From an uncultured Myxococcales bacterium (lineage in GTDB: Bacteria; Myxococcota_A; UBA9042; CAIXZC01), in assembly GCA_903895725.1 (NCBI GenBank), contig CAITUV010000039.1, positions 19,796 to 83,795 on the forward strand: a DNA stretch of 64,000 bases, given 5' to 3'. Below, one piece after another: positions 54,425-63,880 of the stretch. The stretch's first letter is position 1; every line of letters begins with the position of its first letter. The notes beneath the pieces were generated by a model. That model was not told the DNA's origin. It saw nothing but the letters and a program-made list of their open reading frames with translations, and did not search any database. Position numbers and translations under genes: made by a program.

Positions 54425-57355
54425 ATGCACCGAACGACGAATTGGCTTTTCTTGCTGCCGCTGCTCCTTCTCCTGGCCGCGTGTGGTTCGAGCGGCACCG
54501 GAGAGGGGGCGGAAGACGTCGTGCCCGGGACCGACGTCCTGGGTGATGCGTCGCCCGATTCCGTGGTCGTGGAGACGGTGCTTTCCAAGAACACCGTGAC
54601 CGCAGGCGAGTCGTTCGAGGTCACCTGCAAGGTGTCGCTCAACATGAAGCTGCTGACTCTGCCCGTGGAAGTGGTCCTCCAGGGGGACGGGGAGCCGCTC
54701 GTCGTGGCCGCCGGACCGGCGACGTTGGAGAAGGCCGGTGAGTATGACGTCGCCTGCCGCACGCAGGGCGAGCCGGTGATGCAGGATCCATCGCCTTCCC
54801 ACCTCAAAGTCACGGTGGGCAAGCCGGTCAAGGTGGTCGCCGACGTCGAGCCGTCGGAGGTCAACACCGGGAACCAGGCGTCGGTGACCTGCACTGCCTT
54901 CGATGCGTTCGGCAACAGCGGCGAGATCAAGCCGGGCATCGAGAGCGAGCCGGCCGACGGCGTGGAGATCGATGGCCAGGAGATCACCGGCAACAAGCCC
55001 GGTACCTATGCGATCACCTGCAAGACGGAGAAGGGAGTCGAATCCGTGGCCGACACGCTGGTCGTCATCGTCGGCGTGCCGTTCCGCTTCGTGGCCAAGG
55101 TCGACCCGGCCTCGGTCGAAGCCGGCGGCAGCGCGACCGTGAGCTGCGACGTCACGGATGCCAAGGGCAACCCGGTTCAGGCGGAGTGGAAGGTCGACGC
55201 CCCGGCCGATGTGAAGGTCCAGGGGACATCGATCTCGGCCACCAAAGCGGGCAAGTACTCGGTCAAGTGCCCGCCGGTCGCACCTCAAGGGGGCGAGGAG
55301 ATCGTTCCTGCCGACTTCACGGTCGTGGGCGGTCCACCGGTCAACATGAAGGTGTATGCCAAGCCGCCCAAGGACCACTACGTGCTGGAGGACCAGGTCA
55401 CCATCAAGCATGAGCTGGTGGACCAGTACGAGAATGCGCTCGGGGATGCGGAGATCGAGCCCATCGTCGTCAATCCGGCAGTCGGCATGGAGCTCCAGCC
55501 GGAGAAGATCGACAAGTTCGTGTTCGTGGAGGAAGGGTTTTACCATGCCACGGTCAAGGCCAAGGACCTTCCGTATTCCGGCGAGCTCGACTTCGCCTGT
55601 GACGGCACGGGGCCGAAGATCACCATCACCTACCCGCCCCGGGCCCAGACCTTCAGCGGCTCTACGAGCCTGGTCGTCACCGGCATCGTGGAGGACAAGG
55701 TCAGCGGAGTCAGCCTCCTCAAGGTCAACGGAGAGGAAGTCGAGGTGCAGGCCGACGGTGGATTCTCCAAGGCCATGACCCTGGTGCACGGGATGAACCT
55801 GATCTCCGTCGAGGCCGTCGATGGTTTCGCCAACTCCTGGAAGTCGTTCCGCAGCTCGTTCTACTCGACCAAGTATCTGCCTGCGGATTCCATTGCGCCC
55901 GCCGCTGCCCAGATTTCCAAGAGCATTCTCGCCTTCCTGTCGCAGGAATTCATCGATGACGGCGACCACTCCGATCCGCCGGACGACCTTGCCACCATCG
56001 TGGAGAAGGTCATGGCCGGGCTGGACATCAAGGGCATGCTGCCTCAGGAAGGCATCCCCGTGATGGACAATGCGACCCTCTACATCACCGACGTGACATT
56101 CGACCCGCCGCAAGTCACGCTTCAGTCCGTGGACGGTGGCATACACCTCCTGATGACCATTCCCAATTTCGAGGCAGATATCGAGCTGGAGGTCTGCATC
56201 GATCTTCCCATCGTGGGTGAGACCTGCACGAGCTCCTACGGAATCATCTTTGTCGAGAAGCTCAAGCTCGACGCGTTCCTGTTCGTGGGCATCGGAGCCG
56301 ACGGCCTGGTCGATGCTTCGCTGGGGCCCATCAGCGTCGATCTCGAAGGGCTCGACGTGGACATCCAGGGCATCGTGGGCTCCCTGTTCGACCCGCTCGT
56401 GACCACCCTCGTGACGACGCTCAAGGACACGCTGCTTGCCCAGTTCACCCAGCAGTTCGGCGAGCAGCTTCCCGCCATGATCGAAGACGCGCTCAACCAG
56501 CTGGCGCAGGGGCAGGAGCTCGAGCTGCCGCCGCTCGTCGGCTCGGGCGAGCCGACCAAGCTTCTGCTCAGCCTTTCGTTCGAGCAGCTCCAGTTCTCGT
56601 TCGACGGCCTGGTGCTGGGCCTCAAGGCCGCGCTCACAGCGTTCGGCAAGGTGGCGCATACGCCGGCGGGCGTGCTGCTGCGTGACGGCTGCATGGGCTC
56701 CGAAGTCCTGCCGTTCGTCCTGCCCCAGACCAACGAGATGAACGCAGCCATCGCGGCGGACTTCGTGAACGAGGCGCTATTCTCGGTCTGGTGGTCCGGA
56801 GCCATCACGCTCGACCTGACCGCTGAGGATCTGGGGGACATCGACGTTTCCCAGTACGGCATCGAGAACCTGTCGGTCAAGACCGACCTCTACTATGCCC
56901 CCATCCTCAAGACCTGCGGAACGGACGGGAAGCTGCTGCTCCAGCTCGGCGATGCCTTCGTGCATGCCAAGTTCTTCATGATGAACATGAACTGGGACAT
57001 CCAGATTTTCCTGTTCATCGAGGCCGATGCCGCGCTCAAGCTCGTCCCGAATGCGGAGACCGGCGAGACGGAAATCGGGATCGAGATCGGGGAGCTCAAG
57101 ACGGCCGAGATCGATGTCGAGGCGGTGGGCGAGGATCTCAAGGGCAAGGAAGCCATGGTCATCGACCTGTTCAAGGGGGTGTTGCTGCCGCAGCTCATGG
57201 ACTCGCTCCTGGGCAGTCTGGGCAGCTTCGCCATCCCCAGCATCGACCTCTCTTCGCTGGCCGAAGGGATCCCCGAAGGTACTTCCATCTCGGTCGATCT
57301 GCAGGAGCTCTTCCTGGAGAACGGCTACCTCGTGATTGGCGGGAAGCTGAAGTAG
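54425..57355 (+). CDS. Ig-like lipoprotein with probable BPI-like (TULIP) C-terminal region
   Basis: 976 residues from ATG 54425 (GGAGGG upstream). Lipobox LLLLAAC, Cys 20. Residues about 45-315 are three or four Ig/Big-like beta domains with paired Cys (FEVTCKVSL, EYDVACRTQG, ASVTCTAFDAFGN, ATVSCDVTDAKGN). About 320-400 is a further beta domain, and 400-490 resembles a glucodextranase-B-type domain (GPKITITYPPRAQTF, VVTGIVEDKVSGVSLLKVNG). From about 500 the chain has long amphipathic helices (DPLVTTLVTTLKDTLLAQF, EQLPAMIEDALNQLA), beta strands, and AIAADFVNEALFSVWWSGAI, which resembles the second-half start of BPI/LBP lipid-binding proteins. If correct, it is a surface lipid-binding tubular protein. 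Convergent with the alpha-2-macroglobulin gene. Confidence 0.65.
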   Translation: MHRTTNWLFLLPLLLLLAACGSSGTGEGAEDVVPGTDVLGDASPDSVVVETVLSKNTVTAGESFEVTCKVSLNMKLLTLPVEVVLQGDGEPLVVAAGPATLEKAGEYDVACRTQGEPVMQDPSPSHLKVTVGKPVKVVADVEPSEVNTGNQASVTCTAFDAFGNSGEIKPGIESEPADGVEIDGQEITGNKPGTYAITCKTEKGVESVADTLVVIVGVPFRFVAKVDPASVEAGGSATVSCDVTDAKGNPVQAEWKVDAPADVKVQGTSISATKAGKYSVKCPPVAPQGGEEIVPADFTVVGGPPVNMKVYAKPPKDHYVLEDQVTIKHELVDQYENALGDAEIEPIVVNPAVGMELQPEKIDKFVFVEEGFYHATVKAKDLPYSGELDFACDGTGPKITITYPPRAQTFSGSTSLVVTGIVEDKVSGVSLLKVNGEEVEVQADGGFSKAMTLVHGMNLISVEAVDGFANSWKSFRSSFYSTKYLPADSIAPAAAQISKSILAFLSQEFIDDGDHSDPPDDLATIVEKVMAGLDIKGMLPQEGIPVMDNATLYITDVTFDPPQVTLQSVDGGIHLLMTIPNFEADIELEVCIDLPIVGETCTSSYGIIFVEKLKLDAFLFVGIGADGLVDASLGPISVDLEGLDVDIQGIVGSLFDPLVTTLVTTLKDTLLAQFTQQFGEQLPAMIEDALNQLAQGQELELPPLVGSGEPTKLLLSLSFEQLQFSFDGLVLGLKAALTAFGKVAHTPAGVLLRDGCMGSEVLPFVLPQTNEMNAAIAADFVNEALFSVWWSGAITLDLTAEDLGDIDVSQYGIENLSVKTDLYYAPILKTCGTDGKLLLQLGDAFVHAKFFMMNMNWDIQIFLFIEADAALKLVPNAETGETEIGIEIGELKTAEIDVEAVGEDLKGKEAMVIDLFKGVLLPQLMDSLLGSLGSFAIPSIDLSSLAEGIPEGTSISVDLQELFLENGYLVIGGKLK

Positions 57356-57381
57356 TTTCCAAGAGACGGCGGTTCCCAGCG

Positions 57382-57500
57382 GGCGCCCCTCCCGCGTGGT
57401 CGGGGCTGTGGGCCGCGAGCATGGTGGGGCGGCGATCGTCGGCCGTTGCCCCTCCCGCGTGGTCGGGGCTGCGGGCCGCGAGCATGGTGGCGCGGCGATT
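57382..57500 (+). repeat. Dispersed repeat, two tandem copies C and D
   Basis: Cores at 57382-57407 and 57445-57470 carry the same GCCCCTCCCGCGTGGTCGGG string as copies A and B at 4.3 and 5.5 kb, 63 bp apart in direct orientation. Their tails (GGGCCGCGAGCATGGTGG) match each other better than copy B (22 of 29 positions). They fill the 193-bp gap between convergent genes; no T-run terminator is evident. Confidence 0.9.
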
Positions 57501-57548
57501 GGGTTGTAGCCTGCTGGTCAGAGTTGGCCTTGAGCTCCTGGAGCTTAC

Positions 57549-60500
57549 TCAGTCTTCCACCTGCAGCTTGATCTCGTCGGAGTTCGCCTTGAGCTCAGGG
57601 GCGTACATGGCGTGGGCCCGGGTGGGCAGTGCGCTGAAGCGGCCCGGAATCTCGGCGCGCATGCGGTACGCAACGCTGTGCTTGCCACGGGCCAGGGCTC
57701 GGACGAAGAACGCGACACGCTCGTCCCGGAATTCCACGTAAGCGCCCATGTCGTTGCCGTTGTAGCCGCTGCGGACCTCGACAGGCTCGAACCCGGCGGG
57801 CTTCATGTCCTCGAACACGAGGTACTCGTAGTCATTCTTGCTCTCGATGAGCAGCTCGACTTCCACGAGCTGGCCGCTCTTGAGCATGGTAAGGTCCGGG
57901 ATTTCCTGGCGCTCGAACTTCTCTACCTTCTGGCTGACCGCCTGTCCCTTGCTGCCCCGGACGTGTGTGCTCTTGTCGACCTGGACGAGCTTGTAGTACT
58001 TCCGGTTGACCTTGACCTCCAGGCCGGCTTTGGTGATGTAGTCCTCGAGGGTGAAGTTGGTCACATAGGCGTTGAAGTAGATCGGCCCTTTGCCCTTGCG
58101 GCGCAGCTCCAGCGTGTGCTTGCCGCTGGTCACTTCGCGGCCCTCGACGACGAGCTTGTTGTCGAACGTGAAGAGGTTCTCGGAATCGACCTTGACCTCC
58201 TTGACCATCTTGCCGTCGAGCAGAACCTCGATGGTCATGTCCGGCTTGTCCTCTCCGGTTGCTGCCAGGTAGTCGGCAAACGCCTCCACGCAGAGCGCCG
58301 TGTCACGGGTCGAGTTCCAGTAGGTGGCGTGGCGTCGGTTGTTCAGGAGGTACTTCACGACGCCCGATGCCTTCGTGTTCTTCGGGTCGACAGCGGACAT
58401 CAGCTTGAGGTAGTAGGCGTGTGCCTCGTACTCGCTGCCGTACCAGTACCACCAGTAGCCTTCGCTGCCCAGGTTGAGCCAGGCGCTCTGGTTCTCAGGG
58501 TCCTCGACCACGAACTGGTCGAGGTTGCGCATAATCATGTGGAGCTTCTCGGTCTCCTTCTGCTTGAGGAGGGCAAGGCCGAACATCGCCTTGGCATAGA
58601 CGGCCAGGGTCGTGCGGTCACGATAGAGGAAGTCGCGCATGTCCTTGTCCATGCGGTCCGCGTCAGCCAGCACCATGTAGACGAAGGCGTCGAGCTCGTC
58701 GGCCTTCTCCTTCCAGGGGTGCGTCTGCTTGGGAGCGTTCTTGAGCATCGCCACCTGCTCGGACTGGTAGCGGTCGAGCCATTCGACTCCTCTCTGGAGC
58801 ACGTCATCGCGTACCTTGACGCCGTTGGCCCGGGCAATCTGGAGCCCGTGAACGACATAGGCCGTCGTGTGCGGGTACGAGTACTCGCCCCAGCCCGAGA
58901 ACCAGCCCCAGCCGCCGTCGGAGAGCTGCATGCCGGTGAGCCGCGCCACGCCGGTCCTCACCATGTCGTTGAGCACCTTCTCTTCGAAGACGGGGCTGCG
59001 ATCGTAGCGCTTCCACTGCCGGGCGCGCTCCTTGTCGTCGCCGATCTCCTGGGCGTTGAGGTTGGTGAGCTTCTTCTCGATGTCCTCGAGCTTCACCCCC
59101 ATTCTCTTGAGGGTGTTCTGCGTGATGGCCGCGGGCAGGAAGCGGTTGAGCGTCTGCTCGGTGCAGCCGTAAGGGTAGTCTGCCAGATAGGGCAGTGCGT
59201 CCACCATGGCCGCAGCCAGGGTCGGGGAGTATCGGGCCTCGATGCGGCTCTGGTCGGCCCTGCGTTCGGCAGGCACGGTGAACATCACGGAGCCGCTGGA
59301 CTGCTCGGGCCGGACCACACCGGAGAAAGACTCGGTCTTGAGCATGCCATGCACGTAGGCCGGGAAGCGCATCTGCATGGCGTCGGATTCCTCGTCGGTG
59401 AGGGCCTTCATGCGGACCACGGCCTCGCCTTCGGAGATTACCTTGACCCGCCAGTCGACGCGGGCCTCGCCATTGCTGGCAACCTCCACGAACCGCTCGA
59501 GTGGCTCGATGGACTCGATCACGTTTCCGTCGAGCTCCAGGACCACCCGCACCTTCTTGGGTGTGGCCAGGTAGTTGTGCACGTTGGCGGAAAGGACCAC
59601 CTCGTCCTTCTCCACGAAGAACCGGGGGGCCTGGAGGCGCAGGAGCAGGTTCTTGACCGTGACGGCCATGGTCGTGCCTTCGCCCACCTTGGTGCCATGC
59701 CCCATTCCCCAGGTGCGGAACTTCCATCCGGTGAGGTTCTCCGGCATGGTGAACTCCACCTCGGCCGTCCCGTCGGGGCCGGTCTGCAGATCGGCTGCCC
59801 AGAAGGCCGTGTCCGCAAATTCCTGGCGGACCGTCGCTTCCGCCTCGGGGCCTGCCGATCCACCCGGTCCCGGCTGCGCCGCAGATTCCCGGGACTGGTC
59901 CCTCTTGTCGGCTGCAACCTCGCTCTTCGAGGCCTCCTCGGCTTCCGCCATCTTCATCTTGGCCCCCGCGCTCCGGGCCATGCTGCGTCCTTCCAGGAGG
60001 CCGCCACCGCCATTGGCCGCCTTGGCGGGTGCGGCCACGGCCGGAGAATCCTTCCCGTTGCGGTATTCGCCGTCGAGGGCGTCGTCGGCAAAACTGTAGT
60101 CCATGGTCGCCACGTAGCCGCCGAATACGCCCAGGGTCGCCATTCCCACTTCACTGTCCCTGAGGAGGTTTCCGAACCACCGGTTGAAGCTGCATTCGGT
60201 GCTCGGGCTGTGGCTGCGCCGCCACTTCCAGAAGAACTCCCGGATTTCGGGCACGTTGCTGCCGCCCGAAATGTACTCCACGGCCTTGTCGTAGACGGCG
60301 AGCACGGCAGATCCCTGGAACGGCTTGCCGGCCAGATCGGACAACTTGATGCGGACCCTGGCCTTTTCGCCCGGCTTGTATTTCTCGGCGGCCGTGATCT
60401 CCACGTTGAGCACCCGCTTCTCCGGCGGCACGACAATCTCACGCATGTCGGAGTGCAGCTTGCCGTCCGCGATGGTGACGGCCTCCACGAAGAAGTTGGG

Positions 60501-63500
60501 CATGTCCTTCTTGATGACCTCGATTTCCTCAATCGTGCTCTTGCCCTGGAGACGAAGGACTTTCGGAGGCAGATAGATGCCGTTGGCCGGACGCACGAAC
60601 AGGAGGACCGTGCCTCCCTCCTTGTTGATGTTGACCTGCAGCTTGACCTTGTCCCCCGGTGCGTACTCCCGGCGATCCGGCACGAGCTCGATGTCGTTGA
60701 AGCGGAACTGGGCGCCGTCGAAGGCCTCGCCGGTCACGACGAAGATGTAGCCGCCCTCCAGCGTGTGGCTCTTGGAATCCGTCACCTTGTAGGACAGACG
60801 GAACTGGCCCGGCTCCGAGGCCTTGATCTGTAGCATGGCCGATCCCTGGTCGTCGGTGGGCAGGCTCCAGCTTTCCACGGCGGTCTCGACCGGCTTGCCT
60901 CCCTCGTAGCGGATGCTGAACAGGGTGGCCTCACCGGTCCCCTTGACCGGCTTGCTGTCGAGGGTCTGGGCACGGAAGTCGGCCTGCACCGTGTCGCCGG
61001 TGCGGTAGTGGCCGCGGTCGACCCAGGCGTAGACCTTGAACGGATTCCTGGCGACCAGGACGGTGCCCTGCCCCACGATGGTGCGGCGGGACGCGTCGGT
61101 CACTTCGACGGTGATGGAGTACTGGTGATCCTGGTCCCCGTGCATTTCCTTGGCCAGGGCGGTGTCGATGGGAATCTCGAGATCCCCTTCCGGACCGATG
61201 GGCACTTCGTTTTGTGCGACCAGCTCCGGCGGAGTGTAGCTCGTGGGCCACCACCACCAGACGGGGCGACGGCAGCCCCAGTAGTGCCATCCCGGATACC
61301 AGTCATAGTCGTATGCGAACCACCAGTACCCAAGCCCGTAGAACCAGTCCCAGAGCCCCACGGGATACCAGCGGGCGGCATAGTCGGACCGCTCCACCTT
61401 GTATTTCACCTTGGCCTGCGTGACGGGTGCGCCGAAGTAGTACTTCGCCTTGACCTTGGCCACGATTTTCTCGCCCAGAGCCACCGGCTCGGTCGGAGCA
61501 TCGACCTGCACTTCGAATTCCGGCTTCTTGTACTCCTCCACGCGGAACGAGCTTCCGCCGTATCCGCTCACGTACAGCGACCAGACCCCGAGCCCCGCGT
61601 CCTTGGGCAGCTCCAGGAGGCCGTCAAAGCCGCCGTACTTGTCCGCAGTGAAGTTCTTCTCCAGGATCTTCTCGCCCTGGGGGTTGTGGATGAGCACGGA
61701 GAACGTCTGGCCCGCGTAGCTGGAGGTGTCCTCCTGGTCGTACTGGGCTTGGCGCACCCAGAACTTGAACTTGACGGTCTGGCCGGGGCGGTACACGGGG
61801 CGGTCGGTGATGGTGTACACGCGAGTCGAGTTGTACTCGTAGTCATAGTAGTCGCCGTACCAGATTCCGGTGTAGCCGAGATACGCGAGGCGACCCTCCC
61901 GGTCCGATGCGATGACCATCCACGTGTACTGGGTGGACTGCTCGGAGGGAGAGAGGAAGACCTGCCCGTCGGCATCGGTCTTCCGGGAAAATTCGTCGAT
62001 GTGCCACTTGTAGTAGTAGCCGAGGTAGCCGCCTGCTCCCCAGCGCTCCTTGTACTCCTGCCAGTAGCCGAAGAATTCGGTCTTCATGCCGGGCAGCGGC
62101 TTGCCCGTGACCGCGTCGGCGACGTAGTACCAGATCTTGTTGGCGAGCGTCTTCTTGACGAGCACCGTGTTGTCGATCCAGACGATGATACGGCTGATGT
62201 TTCCCCCCTTCATGCGGGCGGTGACCAGGTAGGCTCCGGCCTTGGTGAGGGGCGGCTGGACGGTGACGAGCCGGTCGAAATGGTTCGGACGCGGCTTGAG
62301 CTCCATGGACCACTCGGCGGCCTTCTTGAGGAGATAGCGCTTTCCCCCCTTGCCGTTGACCAGGCGGTAGCCGATGTTCTCGACGTTTGCCTTGTCCCAG
62401 TCGAGCTCCTTGGGGCGGCTCTTGATGTACTCCCGGACATCGGTGAGCAGCCGGGCGACATCCACTTCCACCGCGTCGAACTCCACGAGGCTGCCGTTGC
62501 GGAAACGGTAGGAGACGGACGGTGCCTGGCCTGCGGGATGCACGCCGGTCGGCTCGAACTGCCCCCAATTGCCGAGGATCTGCTCCACCCGGTCCGGATA
62601 GGAGCTCTTCTTCCAGCATTCTACGGCCTTGTCGTACTGGTGCCTGTTCTCGTAAATGTTGGCCAGGACGTCCCACGCTTCCAGGTTCTTGTAGATGGCG
62701 ATGAAGTCGGCGTCCTGCGGGAGTCGGAACCTCTTTACGCCGCTGGCAAGCCTGGCGATTGTCTCATCGTCCGCCAGCGTGTGGAATTCCCAGATGCCGC
62801 TCTCTGTCTTGCCCTTCTCCTCGTCATCCACCTCTCCGGCGAAATAGCCTCCGTAGTAGGCCAGCGTCTGGACGCCGAACTGCTGGTTGAGGAAGTCAGC
62901 GTACTGCCGACGGAGAGTGGAGTCGTACTGGGGATAGGACTTTCCTGCCATGGACAGGAGATACCGCCAGCGCTCGCCGTCGGTGGCCGCTGAAGCGTAG
63001 TCGGCCGGGATCTTGTGGAAGACCGGGTTTCCCTCGTCATCTACGGGTGCTCCCCGGTTCTCACCCCCACCATAGTAGTAGTTCTCTTCGTAATCAGGCA
63101 GCTCCTTGAGGTCGGTCAGGTACAGGAGACGCCACGACTCGGAGTAGCCACGGTAGCCGAGCAGGACCGCCGCCATGTCCACGTAGAACTGGTAGGCCTC
63201 ATCCCCCGGAACCGACTGCCCATCCTTCTCGAGGAACGGGAGAGCGGCATCGAGCAGACGCAGAGCCTCTACCCGGTCACGTTCCGTGGAATAGACCCAG
63301 CGGCCGCCGCCCCGGTGGTACCCCCGCTCGAAATCGCCGCCCACGATGCTCCCGTAGTGGAGGACCTGGTAGTAGTAGATGCGGGCCGCTGCCTGCATCA
63401 GCCGCCAGTTGCCTGGATGGGCGTCGAGGACCTTTTTGACGAAGCCGTCCACGTCCTTGTGGAGGTTGAGGTTCTGCAGGCACGCAACACCGGAGGTCAG

Positions 63501-63716
63501 GTCTGCCCCGACCATCCTGGGGTCTGCGTCCTTGTCGAGAGCGAGGGCCAGGAAGCGGTCATACGCATCCCTGTAATTCCCGTCGTTGAGCTCCTTCTGG
63601 GCCTTCTTGCGCTCGTCGTCCATGCCCGCCGAACCGGCTTGCGCCACAGCCAGGATTCCTGCTGCCGCGACTACGACGGCAGCCGCCGCCAACGCTCTGC
63701 TCTTCCATTCGCTCAT
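57549..63716 (-). CDS. Bacterial alpha-2-macroglobulin with intact thioester and aromatic-rich insertion
   Basis: 2,055 residues from ATG 63716 (GGGGGAC upstream). Hydrophobic leader AAAAVVVAAAGILAVAQAG. The first about 450 residues are helical with TPR-like segments (NDGNYRDAYDRFLAL). Macroglobulin domains follow (SFRVEEYKKPEFEVQVDAP, TITDRPVYRPGQTVKFKFW). The thioester motif PYGCTEQTLNRFLPA is near residue 1515 with Cys and Gln present, followed by the alpha-alpha toroid (DGGWGWFSGWGEYSYPHTTA) and receptor-like C-terminal domain. Around residues 785-825 lies an extreme Trp/Tyr run (GYWWFAYDYDWYPG, GCRRPVWWWWPTSY). The pre-thioester bait-like region is Ala/Lys rich. Such proteins trap proteases in the envelope, usually with a pbpC partner; none is adjacent here. 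Confidence 0.93.
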   Translation of the reverse strand: MSEWKSRALAAAAVVVAAAGILAVAQAGSAGMDDERKKAQKELNDGNYRDAYDRFLALALDKDADPRMVGADLTSGVACLQNLNLHKDVDGFVKKVLDAHPGNWRLMQAAARIYYYQVLHYGSIVGGDFERGYHRGGGRWVYSTERDRVEALRLLDAALPFLEKDGQSVPGDEAYQFYVDMAAVLLGYRGYSESWRLLYLTDLKELPDYEENYYYGGGENRGAPVDDEGNPVFHKIPADYASAATDGERWRYLLSMAGKSYPQYDSTLRRQYADFLNQQFGVQTLAYYGGYFAGEVDDEEKGKTESGIWEFHTLADDETIARLASGVKRFRLPQDADFIAIYKNLEAWDVLANIYENRHQYDKAVECWKKSSYPDRVEQILGNWGQFEPTGVHPAGQAPSVSYRFRNGSLVEFDAVEVDVARLLTDVREYIKSRPKELDWDKANVENIGYRLVNGKGGKRYLLKKAAEWSMELKPRPNHFDRLVTVQPPLTKAGAYLVTARMKGGNISRIIVWIDNTVLVKKTLANKIWYYVADAVTGKPLPGMKTEFFGYWQEYKERWGAGGYLGYYYKWHIDEFSRKTDADGQVFLSPSEQSTQYTWMVIASDREGRLAYLGYTGIWYGDYYDYEYNSTRVYTITDRPVYRPGQTVKFKFWVRQAQYDQEDTSSYAGQTFSVLIHNPQGEKILEKNFTADKYGGFDGLLELPKDAGLGVWSLYVSGYGGSSFRVEEYKKPEFEVQVDAPTEPVALGEKIVAKVKAKYYFGAPVTQAKVKYKVERSDYAARWYPVGLWDWFYGLGYWWFAYDYDWYPGWHYWGCRRPVWWWWPTSYTPPELVAQNEVPIGPEGDLEIPIDTALAKEMHGDQDHQYSITVEVTDASRRTIVGQGTVLVARNPFKVYAWVDRGHYRTGDTVQADFRAQTLDSKPVKGTGEATLFSIRYEGGKPVETAVESWSLPTDDQGSAMLQIKASEPGQFRLSYKVTDSKSHTLEGGYIFVVTGEAFDGAQFRFNDIELVPDRREYAPGDKVKLQVNINKEGGTVLLFVRPANGIYLPPKVLRLQGKSTIEEIEVIKKDMPNFFVEAVTIADGKLHSDMREIVVPPEKRVLNVEITAAEKYKPGEKARVRIKLSDLAGKPFQGSAVLAVYDKAVEYISGGSNVPEIREFFWKWRRSHSPSTECSFNRWFGNLLRDSEVGMATLGVFGGYVATMDYSFADDALDGEYRNGKDSPAVAAPAKAANGGGGLLEGRSMARSAGAKMKMAEAEEASKSEVAADKRDQSRESAAQPGPGGSAGPEAEATVRQEFADTAFWAADLQTGPDGTAEVEFTMPENLTGWKFRTWGMGHGTKVGEGTTMAVTVKNLLLRLQAPRFFVEKDEVVLSANVHNYLATPKKVRVVLELDGNVIESIEPLERFVEVASNGEARVDWRVKVISEGEAVVRMKALTDEESDAMQMRFPAYVHGMLKTESFSGVVRPEQSSGSVMFTVPAERRADQSRIEARYSPTLAAAMVDALPYLADYPYGCTEQTLNRFLPAAITQNTLKRMGVKLEDIEKKLTNLNAQEIGDDKERARQWKRYDRSPVFEEKVLNDMVRTGVARLTGMQLSDGGWGWFSGWGEYSYPHTTAYVVHGLQIARANGVKVRDDVLQRGVEWLDRYQSEQVAMLKNAPKQTHPWKEKADELDAFVYMVLADADRMDKDMRDFLYRDRTTLAVYAKAMFGLALLKQKETEKLHMIMRNLDQFVVEDPENQSAWLNLGSEGYWWYWYGSEYEAHAYYLKLMSAVDPKNTKASGVVKYLLNNRRHATYWNSTRDTALCVEAFADYLAATGEDKPDMTIEVLLDGKMVKEVKVDSENLFTFDNKLVVEGREVTSGKHTLELRRKGKGPIYFNAYVTNFTLEDYITKAGLEVKVNRKYYKLVQVDKSTHVRGSKGQAVSQKVEKFERQEIPDLTMLKSGQLVEVELLIESKNDYEYLVFEDMKPAGFEPVEVRSGYNGNDMGAYVEFRDERVAFFVRALARGKHSVAYRMRAEIPGRFSALPTRAHAMYAPELKANSDEIKLQVED

Positions 63717-63826
63717 GTTCGTCCCCCGCTGGTTCGTTGCCACAAGGGCGGCGCTTGTACGATGTCTCTGGCAAATCGGTCCGAACTGCGATGCGACATT
63801 ACCACACCCCCGGTCTGGGGTCGATG

Positions 63827-63845
63827 CCGGCGTTGGAAGCGCCGG
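63827..63845. other. GC-rich hairpin upstream of the macroglobulin gene
   Basis: CCGGCG (63827-63832) pairs with CGCCGG (63840-63845) around a seven-base loop, about 110 bases before the start. No T-run is present, so the purpose is unknown. The gap 63717-63880 shows nothing else that I can support. Confidence 0.35.
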
Positions 63846-63880
63846 TTGCCCTCAGTCGGGACAGCAGCGTCCGTGTCCCC

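Noticed and set aside
57612..62993. Long plus-strand frames opposite the macroglobulin gene
   Set aside because: They mirror the real gene's codons, lack ribosome sites and resemble no family.
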